A DNA stretch of 64,000 bases from Oceanicaulis alexandrii DSM 11625. Lineage in GTDB: Bacteria > Pseudomonadota > Alphaproteobacteria > Caulobacterales > Maricaulaceae. Position 1 is the stretch's first letter. Each line of letters starts with the position of its first letter. This document shows, one piece after another, positions 8,699-17,740 of the stretch. The stretch lies in the NCBI RefSeq assembly GCF_000420265.1, contig NZ_ATUP01000001.1, positions 930,001 through 994,000 on the forward strand, given 5' to 3'. Under the pieces are notes generated by a model, which saw only the letters and a list, made by a program, of their open reading frames with translations, searched no databases and was not told the origin of the DNA. The translations under genes and the position numbers were made by a program.

Positions 8699-9109
8699 TC
8701 AGCTGTAAAACGGAGGTGCGCGCAGCCCGACGGGAGGGCCGGTGGGCGTGCGGGGGCTCGCCTGATCCACCCGCAAGAAAGCGGGTTCGGACTGGATCGG
8801 TGTTCGGTGCGCCAGGCGCGGCGCGTCTGCGATCACCGCCGCAACATGCCCCAGCGCGCAGGCGACGCAGTCATAGGGTTCAAAGCCTGACGGGTGGTCT
8901 TGAGGCTCTTCCAGTCCGGTCAGTGCGACCAGTTCGGCGATCTGGGCGCGGGCTTCCGCGTCCAGCTCCATCGCCAGCGTGCCGCACAGATATTTCGCCT
9001 CATCAAACCCAGCGGCATAGGCCGTCGCCGCCATGGACGACCACAACGCCTGCAAGGCGATGAAGGCCGCCGCAATCCGGCACAGGACAGGGTGAGACGC
9101 ACGAAACAT
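8699..9109 (-). CDS. DUF2946-like exported small protein
   Basis: A 136-residue protein beginning MFRASHPVLCRIAAAF with a hydrophobic N-terminal segment, and a central CVAC motif (YDCVACALGHVAA) like the Cys-containing core of DUF2946 proteins, which are associated with copper-related loci. The start at 9109 is chosen because residues upstream of it are not signal-like and the hydrophobic segment begins right after it; an in-frame start at 9220 would run into the upstream terminator hairpin. No enzymatic function is known for the family. Adjacency to an OprC-like receptor supports a metal-handling role (inference). Confidence 0.55.
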   Translation of the reverse strand: MFRASHPVLCRIAAAFIALQALWSSMAATAYAAGFDEAKYLCGTLAMELDAEARAQIAELVALTGLEEPQDHPSGFEPYDCVACALGHVAAVIADAPRLAHRTPIQSEPAFLRVDQASPRTPTGPPVGLRAPPFYS

Positions 9110-9178
9110 GACAGCGCTATAAGACAAGCTCGCCTTTATTGGAAATACCCGGCGCGCGACATAGTGCAGCGGACAGCA

Positions 9179-9211
9179 AAGCGCCCCGGAGCTGTTCGCT
9201 CCGGGGCGCTT
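9179..9211 (-). terminator. Terminator of the phytase-linked TonB receptor
   Basis: A perfect 14-bp stem (9179-9192 with 9198-9211) with a 5-nt loop, 35 nt beyond the stop of the minus-strand receptor. The trailing T-tract on the minus strand is weak, so efficiency is uncertain, but the stem is very stable. Confidence 0.75.
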
Positions 9212-9245
9212 GCAGTCCATGGCGCGTCGTTAAAGACGCTCAGGC

Positions 9246-12032
9246 CTAGCCGCCAAAGGTGTAGCGGAAGCCGAACTGGGTCTGCCAGCCATACTCTTCA
9301 TACTGGGAGTTCAACTCAACTCCGCCATCACGGAAGGCCGCACGGAACGGCTCGTCAAAGGCGTTCTTGAAGTCGAAATACAGACGCAGATTATCGGTCA
9401 GATCGTACTTGGCGGAGAAATCAATCTGGGTGTGTTCCAGAGCGATCCGGTCTTCCGCCGCTTCGCCGCCCAGCTCATCAATGAAATCGTCGCGATACGA
9501 CAGCGCAGCGCGCAGATCGAGACGTCCGTCATCATAGCCAAGCATCAGGTTGAAAACGTTCTGGGACTGCAGAGGCAGCGTGATCTCACGACCATCCGCC
9601 AACGTCGCTTCGGAGTCCACATACGTGTAGTTCGCACCGATGAGGGTGTGCTGCAGAACGCTCGGCAGCATGGTGAGCGCCTGCTGGTAGTTGAACTCGA
9701 AGCCCAGCAGATCCGCCTCGTCGATATTGGCGAAGGTGGTCAGCTCGTTGATGTCTGCGCCATTCAGCTGGCCCGGATTGTCATCCACGAAGGTCGCGAT
9801 CAGATTGTCGATCGACTTGTAGAACACGCCGCCGGAGATCACTGCGTCTTCGGTAGGATAATACTCCACCATCAGATCAAAGTTCTGGGCCTGCTGGCGA
9901 TCGAGATCCGGATTGCCGGCTTCGGCCTCGTCATCATCGTCGATGACGATGCGCGGCGCCGTCTGCGCCAGGTTCGGGCGCGAGATCGAGGCGTAGTACG
10001 CACCGCGCACGATCACGTTCTCGGCGGCTTCATAGCGCAGGTTCACGCTGGGCAGCCAGTCAGTGTACGCGTTCTCGGCGCTGACCGAGGTGACGCTCTC
10101 AAGATCTTCGTCGATCTGGTTGCCCGTGGTGTCAAACTGGGTGTCTTCAACCCGAACGCCCGCAACGATACGAAGGGCGTCGATGTCCACAGAGCCCATC
10201 AGATAGGCCGAGAAGACGTCTTCCGAGGCGGAATAATCATCCCCGGCGCTGGCGAACAGCGTATCGGTGTCATCGAGTTCGAAATTGGCGCGGTTGGCGT
10301 TGAAGAAACCGCGAACCGTCTGAGGCACTGCAGCCGGACCGAACTCACCCAGCGGATACTCCACCGACGACGCGAAACCGGCCAGGGTCAGGTCATCGCC
10401 GGATCCATCGTCATAGCCGCCATACACCAAAGTGGTTGCATCATAGGACTTTTCACGGGTGCGATACTGAACGCCGGATTTCAAAAAGCCGAAATACTGA
10501 CCGAACGCCATGTCGCGCTGAACGTTGAACTGGAAGGACCATTCGTCATCTTCCGCAACGCCGTTCAGGAACTCCAGATCATCAAACTCATAGTTTGACG
10601 CATCCAGATAGGCGGCCTCGGCGGCGGCGTCGCCGAAAATCACTTGCGGCAGCATGGCGTCGTTCACGTTGACGCCGAAAACGCCCTCATCGAACTTGGC
10701 GCGAAACCCGGTATCGATCCGGTCGGGCTCGGCTTCTTCGGCATAGGCGTAGGCCAGCTGGTAATCGAGCGTCCAGGGACCGGTGAAGGTCTCGCCGCCC
10801 ACAGCGATGGCGTAGATGGTCTGCTCTTCCAGACGATCCTTGATGTCGCGGTCGACTTCGAACTCATCGCCGGTGGAGGCGTCAAAGAAGGCGCCGCCTC
10901 CCGACGAGCTATCGAGATAATCAGGGTCTTCAAACTTGTTCTCGACCCGCGAGCGATATTCCTGATCGGAGAAATCGGAATAAGTCGAGCGCAGATAGAG
11001 GTTGGTGGATTCAGTGGCGTCAAAATCGAGATTGAAGACCACGGAGGTGCGTTCGCGCGTGATGTCGTAATTGCGGTTCTCAAACTCACCCGGGAACGGA
11101 ACCGACACGCCGGTTTCCCAGCCGCCATCCACTTCGGCGTTTTCCGAGCCGAACTTGCGGAGCTGGTCGGAGATCGACAGAGCGACGCCCAGACGGCCAT
11201 CCATGAAGTTGTCGGCGAAGGTCAGAGAGCCGCGATAGCCGAACTCTTCCACCACATCGGCATAAATGCCGCGCAGGCTGAACTGCAGCAGGCGCTCGTC
11301 CTGATCCAGGCCCGAAAGCGTCTCGATCTCGATATTGCCGCCAATGGTGTCGCCAGACATGTCCGGGGTCAGCGATTTGGAGATCACGATCGAGGACAGG
11401 ACATCGGAATCGATCACATCGAGCGGAACCTGGCGGTTGTCCGCTTCAGGGGACGGCAGGCGCACGCCGTTCACCGTGGTGGTGTTCAAGTTCGGGTCGA
11501 TGCCGCGGATCGAGACAAAGCGGCCTTCGCCCTGATCGTTGAGCACGTTGACGCCCGCGATTCGGCGAGCGGCTTCCGCCACGTTTTCGTCAGGCAGGCG
11601 GTCCACAGCGTCGGCTGACAGAACAGAAATGAGACCTGCTGCGGCCCGCTGTCGGTTCAGCGCGCTGGTCAGCTGACCGCGCTGACCGATGATGAGAATA
11701 TTGTCATCGGCGGCGACGTCCGCGCCCAGCACGAAATTGGTCTCGACCTGATCGTCGGCGCTGATCAGGGTGACGGAACGGGTCTGGGCGTCCGCGCCCA
11801 GATAATCCACCACCAGGGTGAAATCACCTGCCGGCACATTGCTGAGACGGAAGGAGCCGTCACGCGCGGAGGACACTGTTTGACCGGTCTCGGAAATCCG
11901 GACAATAGCGCCCTGAAGACCGACCGTTCCGGTCGATTCTGTCACACGGCCGGTAATCTCGCCCGCTTGGGCCGCCCCCGCCGCAAGCGCCATCATGGAC
12001 GCCGCACCCAGCAAACTGGTCATACGCTTCAT
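9246..12032 (-). CDS. TonB-dependent receptor with carboxypeptidase-like N-terminal domain
   Basis: A 928-residue outer-membrane receptor. It has a signal peptide ending AGAAQA, then a carboxypeptidase-regulatory-like beta-sandwich (EITGRVTESTGTVGLQGA..., residues ~24-105). Next comes a plug domain with NVAEAARRIAGVNVLNDQG and FVSIRGIDPNLNTTTVNG, and a C-terminal barrel ending FRYTFGG. The family imports large substrates or their breakdown products through TonB. Met at 12032 is preferred over 12050 because GGGGA lies 7-8 nt upstream and the signal peptide starts there. It is divergent from a beta-propeller phytase, so its ligand may be phytate or inositol phosphates (inference from context). 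Confidence 0.88.
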   Translation of the reverse strand: MKRMTSLLGAASMMALAAGAAQAGEITGRVTESTGTVGLQGAIVRISETGQTVSSARDGSFRLSNVPAGDFTLVVDYLGADAQTRSVTLISADDQVETNFVLGADVAADDNILIIGQRGQLTSALNRQRAAAGLISVLSADAVDRLPDENVAEAARRIAGVNVLNDQGEGRFVSIRGIDPNLNTTTVNGVRLPSPEADNRQVPLDVIDSDVLSSIVISKSLTPDMSGDTIGGNIEIETLSGLDQDERLLQFSLRGIYADVVEEFGYRGSLTFADNFMDGRLGVALSISDQLRKFGSENAEVDGGWETGVSVPFPGEFENRNYDITRERTSVVFNLDFDATESTNLYLRSTYSDFSDQEYRSRVENKFEDPDYLDSSSGGGAFFDASTGDEFEVDRDIKDRLEEQTIYAIAVGGETFTGPWTLDYQLAYAYAEEAEPDRIDTGFRAKFDEGVFGVNVNDAMLPQVIFGDAAAEAAYLDASNYEFDDLEFLNGVAEDDEWSFQFNVQRDMAFGQYFGFLKSGVQYRTREKSYDATTLVYGGYDDGSGDDLTLAGFASSVEYPLGEFGPAAVPQTVRGFFNANRANFELDDTDTLFASAGDDYSASEDVFSAYLMGSVDIDALRIVAGVRVEDTQFDTTGNQIDEDLESVTSVSAENAYTDWLPSVNLRYEAAENVIVRGAYYASISRPNLAQTAPRIVIDDDDEAEAGNPDLDRQQAQNFDLMVEYYPTEDAVISGGVFYKSIDNLIATFVDDNPGQLNGADINELTTFANIDEADLLGFEFNYQQALTMLPSVLQHTLIGANYTYVDSEATLADGREITLPLQSQNVFNLMLGYDDGRLDLRAALSYRDDFIDELGGEAAEDRIALEHTQIDFSAKYDLTDNLRLYFDFKNAFDEPFRAAFRDGGVELNSQYEEYGWQTQFGFRYTFGG

Positions 12033-12267
12033 CTGAAAGTCCCCCGACATAAATCAAGACGCAATAAGTCACGCGCAAAACTGCACGCTGAGAGGAAGAG
12101 GTTATGAAGAGCTCTGACGACACTTTCATGTTGCCTGCGATACGGCTTTATGTCGGCTGTACGCACTCAATATGACAATGCTTGAACGCGACTTGTCCAA
12201 GACAGGACACTCCCTTTATGCAAGCTGCCGAGAGAACCGGTTCAGTCCGACAAAAGGGGGATGCGTT

Positions 12268-13320
12268 ATGCGCACGACAGTTTCTATGCTCTTTGTGACA
12301 GCGTGCGCAGGCGCTTTAATCGCCTGTTCCGGGGCTCCCGCGCCGAGCCTTCCGCGCGTCTCTGTCCCCGCCAGCATGGAAACCGCAGCCGTCGCCGGCG
12401 CTGGCGACGCGGCGGATGATCCCGCCCTGTGGCGCGCCGCAGACCCGGCCCGGTCGCGCATCCTCGGCACAGACAAGAAAAGCGGGCTCTACGTCTACAC
12501 GCTGGACGGAGAAACCGCTCAATACCTGGCCGCCGGGCGCATGAACAATGTCGATGTGCGCTATGGCTTTGAGGCCGGCGATGAGACCGTGGACATCGCG
12601 GTCGCCTCGGATCGCACCAATATCGCTCTGGCCGTGTTTTTCATCGACCGTGAAACGGGAGCGCTGAGCGCGGCGCCCGGCGGGGTCCTGCCGCTCGATT
12701 TTGTCGATCCCTATGGCCTGTGCCTGTATCAGCGCCCGTCCGACAACGCCCTGTTCGCCTTTGTCACAGAAGACGATACCGGTCGCCTGATGCAGCAACG
12801 CCTGCGGTTCGAAGACGGGGCGATGCGCAGCGAGACTGTACGCAGCTTCTCCCTGGGCACGATCACCGAAGGCTGCGCCGTCGATGATCAGACGGGCACG
12901 CTTTATATCGCTGAAGAGAATGTGGCGGTCTGGGTCTATGACGCAGATCCTGAGAGCGGCGATGCGCGCTCCAAGCTGGCGGACGTGAACTCTGACAGCC
13001 TGATCGCCGATGCGGAAGGCGTGGCCCTGTGGCCGCAAGACGGCGCCGCACCCTGGCTCGTCGTCTCCAGCCAAGGCGACAACGCCTATGCTGTCTTCAA
13101 CACCGCTGACAATGGCCTGATCGGTCGTTTCGAGATCAATGGCGGCGAGATCGACCGCACCAGCGAAACAGACGGCATCGACGTGCACGCCCTGCCTTTG
13201 CCTGGCTACCCCGAAGGCGTGTTCCTGGCGCAGGACGACGCCGAAGACACGGGCGGCCAGAATTTCAAACTAGCGGACCTCGCCGCAATCCGCGCCGCGC
13301 TGACCCAGGCGCCGCAATAA
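12268..13320 (+). CDS. Beta-propeller phytase, lipoprotein
   Basis: A 350-residue 3-phytase of the beta-propeller class, which releases phosphate from Ca-phytate outside the cytoplasm. Recognised by DDPALWRAADPARSRILGTDKKSGLYVY near the N terminus, NVDVRYGF in the next blade, and TDGIDVHALPLP near the end, all family landmarks supplying Ca-binding acidic residues. The N terminus is a lipoprotein signal (LIACSG), so it is probably anchored in the outer membrane. GTG/ATG alternatives exist, but ATG 12268 with GGGGG 8 nt upstream fits the signal peptide. It is divergent from a TonB receptor, a pairing seen repeatedly in aquatic proteobacteria. I found no convincing Pho box between them. Confidence 0.9.
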   Translation: MRTTVSMLFVTACAGALIACSGAPAPSLPRVSVPASMETAAVAGAGDAADDPALWRAADPARSRILGTDKKSGLYVYTLDGETAQYLAAGRMNNVDVRYGFEAGDETVDIAVASDRTNIALAVFFIDRETGALSAAPGGVLPLDFVDPYGLCLYQRPSDNALFAFVTEDDTGRLMQQRLRFEDGAMRSETVRSFSLGTITEGCAVDDQTGTLYIAEENVAVWVYDADPESGDARSKLADVNSDSLIADAEGVALWPQDGAAPWLVVSSQGDNAYAVFNTADNGLIGRFEINGGEIDRTSETDGIDVHALPLPGYPEGVFLAQDDAEDTGGQNFKLADLAAIRAALTQAPQ

Positions 13321-13326
13321 GCATTC

Positions 13327-13361
13327 GCCGGGGTGACGCGCCTGTCATCCCGGCTTATTTT
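13327..13361 (+). terminator. Terminator of the phytase gene
   Basis: An 11-bp stem (13327-13337 with 13344-13354, one G-T pair), loop GCGCCT, then TTATTTT; starts 7 nt after the phytase stop and just before the tRNA gene. Confidence 0.85.
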
Positions 13362-13371
13362 CCCTGCGCGT

Positions 13372-13448
13372 GTCCCCGTAGCTCAGCAGGATAGAGCATC
13401 AGATTCCTAATCTGAGGGCCACTGGTTCGAATCCAGTCGGGGACACCA
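13372..13448 (+). tRNA. tRNA-Arg (anticodon CCU)
   Basis: Complete cloverleaf: acceptor GTCCCCG paired with CGGGGAC, anticodon stem TCAGA/TCTGA around loop TTCCTAA giving anticodon CCU (reads AGG), T arm ACTGG-TTCGAAT-CCAGT, and an encoded CCA at 13446-13448. Confidence 0.96.
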
Positions 13449-13817
13449 GCCAGCTGACAACCTGACTCCCCACTCACGCGCCGCAATTGCCGAATCAGCG
13501 CAGGCGAGCCTGTTTGTCGACCCGTCGCAGACCGGGATTGCGAAATGGAGGCGCCGCGCCGAAACCTGTCGGTTCAGTTACAAAATGAACACAAAGATGA
13601 ACAGAAACGGTCTTCAAGACTGCCGGAGCGTAAGCACTTGCGCAGCAACCACAATCACAGGCAATAACACACCCGACCTGAACAAGCTTTCACTTGACCC
13701 CTGAGAATGCTTCTTAGCAACTGTTCAAAATTCAACATTATCCGAAATATCGCTTTTCACAGTCAAAACGTCACATTAGCGTCAACATGGACAAAAATTT
13801 AGGCTTGGGGATGCCCT
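13449..13817. other. Intergenic region before the response regulator
   Basis: No coding frame is supported in these 369 nt. The last ~200 nt are A+T-richer than the surroundings. Small palindromes occur at 13572-13590 (GTTCA...TGAAC) and 13610-13620 (GTCTTCAAGAC), which may be regulator sites for the downstream gene. No clean -35/-10 pair was identified. Confidence 0.5.
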
Positions 13818-14237
13818 ATGAAGGCGATGGGAACATACAAACCTACTCTGCTCCTGGTTGAAGATGACGACCAAGAGGCTTTTCTGTTCGAGAAGATGCT
13901 CCGCGAAGAATCCGGAGCGGCCGTTATCGATCGCGCCGTGGAAGGTGAGCAGACCCTGGACCTTGTGCGCTCCAATCCTGATTATGATTGTATTGTCCTT
14001 GACCTGAAGCTCGCGGGTGAAGACGGCGTCTGGGTTCTTGAGCAGCTGTCACAGAATCCCGCCTTCTCCCATATCCCGGTGATTGTCTTCTCAGGCGATG
14101 CAGAGCGCCTGCAACAGGCCTGCTCACAGTACGCCAATGTGGTCTCGTCAGTGCGCAAGCCTGAAACGCTTGAGCAATATCGCGCCGCCCTGACCATCGT
14201 TATGGCGATCCTTCACGCAGCGCTGGATGTGGCCTGA
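13818..14237 (+). CDS. Single-domain response regulator
   Basis: A 139-residue CheY-like receiver without an output domain. Acidic pocket EDDD at residues 15-18, phosphoacceptor Asp62 in CIVLDLKL, Ser92 of FSGDAE in the Thr/Ser switch position, and Lys114 in VRKPE are all present, so it should be phosphorylatable. Stand-alone receivers of this kind often act in phosphorelays or by protein-protein contact. No histidine kinase lies nearby, so the partner is unknown. ATG 13818 is used; ATG 13827 (MGTYK) is an equally possible start. It has its own long A+T-rich upstream region. Confidence 0.9.
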   Translation: MKAMGTYKPTLLLVEDDDQEAFLFEKMLREESGAAVIDRAVEGEQTLDLVRSNPDYDCIVLDLKLAGEDGVWVLEQLSQNPAFSHIPVIVFSGDAERLQQACSQYANVVSSVRKPETLEQYRAALTIVMAILHAALDVA

Positions 14238-14315
14238 TCCGGCGCCCACCTTGCGCCTTGCGACTTGTCCTTAACCGTTTAAGCTTCCTGCAAAACCATG
14301 CGGGAGGACAGAGCA

Positions 14316-15110
14316 GTGGATCTCAACGGTAAAATCGCCATCGTCACCGGCGGCGCCAGCGGCATCGGCAAGGCTTGCGCGTCCGCCTTTCATGCGCGCG
14401 GCGCCAAAGTCGTCATCGCAGACCTCAATCATGACGCCGCCAAAGCGGCGGGTGAACAATTCGGCGGGTTCGGCCTGGGCGTCGACGTCACCGATGAATC
14501 CGCGCTGGCGCGTCTGGTCAATCGGGTGGAGCGTCAGCTGGGGCCTGTGGACATCTTCATGTCAAACGCCGGCATTGGCGTCTCTGACGGCCCTGGTTGG
14601 GGCGCAGGCGATGCGCCAACCCCGTCCTGGGATGCCTGCTGGCAGGTCAATGTCATGGCCAGCGTCTTCGCTGCACGCATGCTGGCGCGCTCAATGGCGG
14701 AGCGGCACGGTCACTTCATCATCACGGCTTCGGCGGCCGGCCTGCTCAACCAGATCGGCGACGCCCCCTATTCCGCCACCAAGGCGGCGGCGGTATCGTT
14801 TGCCGAGAGTTTGGCGATCACCCATGGCGATGACGGCCTGAAGGTTCAGTGCCTGTGCCCGGAAGGCGTGAATACGCCGCTGGTAAAGGGCATTGAAGGC
14901 GGCGCCCAGGGGCTAAGCGGCTATCTCGAACCTGAAGAGGTCGCGGAGACGCTGCTCAAGGCCATGGAGGAGAACCGTTTCCTGGTGACCACCCACGCCC
15001 AGACCCCCGAATACGTCGCCAAGAAAGGCAGCGAGCGGGACCGCTGGGTCGGAGGCATGCGCAAACTGCGCCGCATGCTGGTTGAAGCCAATAACGGTCG
15101 ACCTTTGTAG
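14316..15110 (+). CDS. Short-chain dehydrogenase/reductase
   Basis: A 264-residue classical SDR. The nucleotide-binding motif TGGASGIG lies near the N terminus, NAG in SNAGIGVSD, and the catalytic Ser and Tyr-x-x-x-Lys in ITASAAG and YSATKAA. The cofactor is probably NAD(H), given the Asp in VIADLN at the end of beta-2. The substrate is not deducible. GTG at 14316 is preferred to ATG at 14298 because GGGAGGA lies 7 nt upstream and the protein then begins VDLNGKIAIVTGG, as usual in the family. It stands 42 nt before the MaoC-phosphotransacetylase gene and may be co-transcribed with it. Confidence 0.88.
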   Translation: MDLNGKIAIVTGGASGIGKACASAFHARGAKVVIADLNHDAAKAAGEQFGGFGLGVDVTDESALARLVNRVERQLGPVDIFMSNAGIGVSDGPGWGAGDAPTPSWDACWQVNVMASVFAARMLARSMAERHGHFIITASAAGLLNQIGDAPYSATKAAAVSFAESLAITHGDDGLKVQCLCPEGVNTPLVKGIEGGAQGLSGYLEPEEVAETLLKAMEENRFLVTTHAQTPEYVAKKGSERDRWVGGMRKLRRMLVEANNGRPL

Positions 15111-15152
15111 CGCTCGGGCACACAATGCGCGCTCGAATACAAGGAGTGCGCC

Positions 15153-16583
15153 ATGACCGAGACAGCGGGCCGACAGGGTCTTGATCTATCCGCCCTGAGC
15201 GTAGGTCAACGCGCGGAAGAGGTACGGCGGATCACGCCCAATGCCTTGGTGTTCTATACCCATGCGTCGGGCGACCTTAATCCGCTGCATATTCCGGAAC
15301 TGGATGGCGATGGCGACGGCAAGCCCGAGGGGATTTGCCCGCCCGCCTTTCTCGCCAGCCTGATCTCTTCCGTGGTCGGCCAACGCCTGCCCGGACCGGG
15401 CTCGCGCGAACGCAGATGGCGCTTTGAAACGGGCGAACCCGTGTGCATCGGCGATGAAGTGGCGATCCGGGTGCATCTCATCGCCAAGCACAAGGATTAC
15501 GTCACCCTCTCCGCCAGCGTAGATGGCCCCGACGGCCCCGCCTTGAGCGCTGAACTGGATGTAGTCCCGCCCAGCCAGTCGCGTCATTTCGGCCCGTATG
15601 ACTTGCCGGACCTGATGGTGCAGCGCCACCGCCATTTCGAACGCTTGCTGACCGCCTGCCGCGATATCGCCCCTGCCGTCACAGCCGTCGTTTGCCCCCA
15701 GAGTGAAGATGCCTTGGCGGGCGCAATGGCGGCGGCGGATCGCGACTTGATCACGCCTATACTGGTGGGCGATCCAGACGCCATCGCCAAGGCCGCACAA
15801 GCTGCCGGGCGCTCCCTTGACGGCATCCGCATTGAAGCGGCGCCAGACGCCCAAAGCGCGGCGACGCTCGCCTGCAAGCTGGTGGCGGACGGGCAGGCGC
15901 AAAGCCTGATGAAGGGGCACTTGCATACCGACACCCTGCTGCGCGCCGTGCTGAACCGCAGCCATGGGCTGCGCACTGAACGCCGCTTGTCCCATGTCTT
16001 CGTGATGGACGTGCCCGCCCATGACAAGCTTTTGCTGGTCACGGATGCGGCGGTGAACATTGCGCCCGACCTGTCGGCCAAGGCCGACATCACCCAGAAC
16101 GCCATCGACCTGGCCCGCGGGCTTGGAATTGCACTGCCCAAGGCCGGCATCCTGTCAGCGGTGGAGACCATCAACCCGGCCCTGCCGTCGACGCTCGACG
16201 CCGCCGCCCTGTCGAAAATGGCCGATCGCGGCCAGATCACCGGCGGCCTGGTGGACGGGCCGCTGGCCATGGACAACGCCGTGGATCTGGAAGCGGCGCG
16301 GGTGAAGGGGCTGACGGGCGCTGTCGCAGGCCGCGCCGATATATTGGTCGCGCCCAATCTGGAGGCGGGCAACATGCTGGCCAAGGAGCTGACATTTGTA
16401 GCGCGCGCGGAAAGCGCCGGCGTGGTGCTGGGCGCGGCAGCCCCCGTGATCCTGACCAGCCGGGCGGATTCTGAGTTCTCGCGCCTGATGTCCTGCGCGG
16501 TGGCGGCGCTGCACGCCCAATGGCTCAAGACCGGTCATCCCGCGCCCGCCCTCACTCAATCCGTGCCAGAGGCCGCACAATGA
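15153..16583 (+). CDS. Bifunctional MaoC-like hydratase / phosphate acetyltransferase
   Basis: A 476-residue fusion. Residues ~15-145 form a MaoC/hot-dog enoyl-CoA hydratase-like domain (TPNALVFYTHASGDLNPLHI...). Residues ~165-470 form a phosphate acetyl/butyryltransferase domain, which interconverts acyl-CoA and acyl phosphate (AGAMAAADRDLITPILVGDP; SLMKGHLHTDTLLRAVL; VAPNLEAGNMLAKEL). The architecture is well known from alphaproteobacteria. It overlaps acetate kinase by ATGA at 16580, so the pair would form an acetyl-CoA / acetyl-P / acetate module with substrate-level ATP formation. The hot-dog domain's substrate is uncertain. An upstream GGAGTG ribosome site supports ATG 15153. Confidence 0.92.
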   Translation: MTETAGRQGLDLSALSVGQRAEEVRRITPNALVFYTHASGDLNPLHIPELDGDGDGKPEGICPPAFLASLISSVVGQRLPGPGSRERRWRFETGEPVCIGDEVAIRVHLIAKHKDYVTLSASVDGPDGPALSAELDVVPPSQSRHFGPYDLPDLMVQRHRHFERLLTACRDIAPAVTAVVCPQSEDALAGAMAAADRDLITPILVGDPDAIAKAAQAAGRSLDGIRIEAAPDAQSAATLACKLVADGQAQSLMKGHLHTDTLLRAVLNRSHGLRTERRLSHVFVMDVPAHDKLLLVTDAAVNIAPDLSAKADITQNAIDLARGLGIALPKAGILSAVETINPALPSTLDAAALSKMADRGQITGGLVDGPLAMDNAVDLEAARVKGLTGAVAGRADILVAPNLEAGNMLAKELTFVARAESAGVVLGAAAPVILTSRADSEFSRLMSCAVAALHAQWLKTGHPAPALTQSVPEAAQ

Positions 16584-17740
16584 GCCTTGTGGTGCTGAAT
16601 GCGGGCTCGTCCTCGCTCAAATTCGCCGTCTTCACCGCCAATGGCCAGAACCGTCAGCTCACCGGGCATATCGATGGTGTCGGCGAAGCCATGCAGCTGA
16701 CCTTGAAAAGAAACGGCGCTGAAGAAACGCAAGCTGTCCCGGCCGCCGCTGATCATGGCGGCGCCATGGCGGCGGCGCTCGACATCCTGGCCGATGAAAT
16801 CGACGATCAGGTGCGCGGCGTCGGGCACAGGATCGTACATGGGGGGACCCGCTTCACCGATCCTGTAATTCTGACCCCGGAGGTTGAAGCGGATCTTGAC
16901 GCGCTCAGCCCGCTCGCCCCTCTGCACCAGCCGCACAATCTGGCGGGCGTGCAGGCGGCGCGGCGCGCCTTTCCTGACGCCATTCAGATCGGATGCTTCG
17001 ACACCGCGTTTCATCGCACCCATCCCTGGGTGAACGACACCTTCGCCCTGCCGCTGGAATACTTTGACAAGGGCGTGCGTCGATACGGGTTTCACGGCCT
17101 GTCCTATCAATGGCTGACACGGCGTCTTGGGGACCTGTCTCCGGGCGGGCGGCCGCAAAAAGTGATTCTGGCGCATCTGGGCGCCGGGGCATCCATGTGC
17201 GCGGTCAGGGATGGCCGATCCATCGGTTCCACCATGGGGTTTTCCGCGCTGGACGGGCTGCCCATGGCCACGCGCTGCGGCCAGATCGACCCCGGCGTCC
17301 TGCTGCACCTGATGGAGGCCGAAGGCCTGGACGCCGCCGCCCTGACCGAACTTCTGTACAAACAGAGCGGGCTGAAAGGCCTGTCGGGGCTATCCGGCGA
17401 CATGCGCGTGCTTGAAGCCAGTGAGACCCAAGAGGCGGCGCAGGCGCTGGACTATTTCGTCTTTCGCTGTCGCCGGGAAATCGGGGCGTTGACGGGCGTG
17501 CTGGAGGGTCTGGACGCATTGGTGTTCGCGGGCGGTGTGGGCGAGAACGCCCAATCCCTGCGCAAGCGCATCTGTTCAGGCTTTCAGTATCTCGGTCTCG
17601 CGATCGACCAGGACGCCAATCGGGCTGTGCGCGACGACGCCGCCCGGATCAGCGCAGCGGACAGCTCGGTCGATGTCTGGATGATCCCGACCGATGAAGA
17701 GGCGGTGATCGCCGACGCCATGGTCGAGCTTCTGTCCTAA
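16580..17740 (+). CDS. ackA: Acetate kinase
   Basis: A 386-residue acetate kinase that makes ATP and acetate from acetyl phosphate, reversibly. Family motifs: NAGSSSLK at the N terminus; HGGTRF; AHLGAGASMCAVRDGRSIGS near residue 195; GFSALDGLPMATRCGQIDPG; and GGVGENA near the C terminus. The start at 16580 follows from the N-terminal phosphate-binding motif and the 4-nt overlap with the preceding phosphotransacetylase fusion. The 3' end overlaps the convergent pgeF gene by 4 nt; no terminator hairpin was seen there. Confidence 0.96.
   Translation: MSLVVLNAGSSSLKFAVFTANGQNRQLTGHIDGVGEAMQLTLKRNGAEETQAVPAAADHGGAMAAALDILADEIDDQVRGVGHRIVHGGTRFTDPVILTPEVEADLDALSPLAPLHQPHNLAGVQAARRAFPDAIQIGCFDTAFHRTHPWVNDTFALPLEYFDKGVRRYGFHGLSYQWLTRRLGDLSPGGRPQKVILAHLGAGASMCAVRDGRSIGSTMGFSALDGLPMATRCGQIDPGVLLHLMEAEGLDAAALTELLYKQSGLKGLSGLSGDMRVLEASETQEAAQALDYFVFRCRREIGALTGVLEGLDALVFAGGVGENAQSLRKRICSGFQYLGLAIDQDANRAVRDDAARISAADSSVDVWMIPTDEEAVIADAMVELLS

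Noticed and set aside
9432-11618. Two long plus-strand open frames (388 and 324 codons) antisense to the TonB receptor
   Set aside because: They lie wholly opposite a well-supported receptor gene and have a composition typical of antisense frames in G+C-rich genes, without ribosome sites or recognisable motifs.
12033-12267. Pho box between the TonB receptor and phytase
   Set aside because: I looked for paired CTGTCAT-like repeats expected for PhoB; only scattered partial matches were seen.
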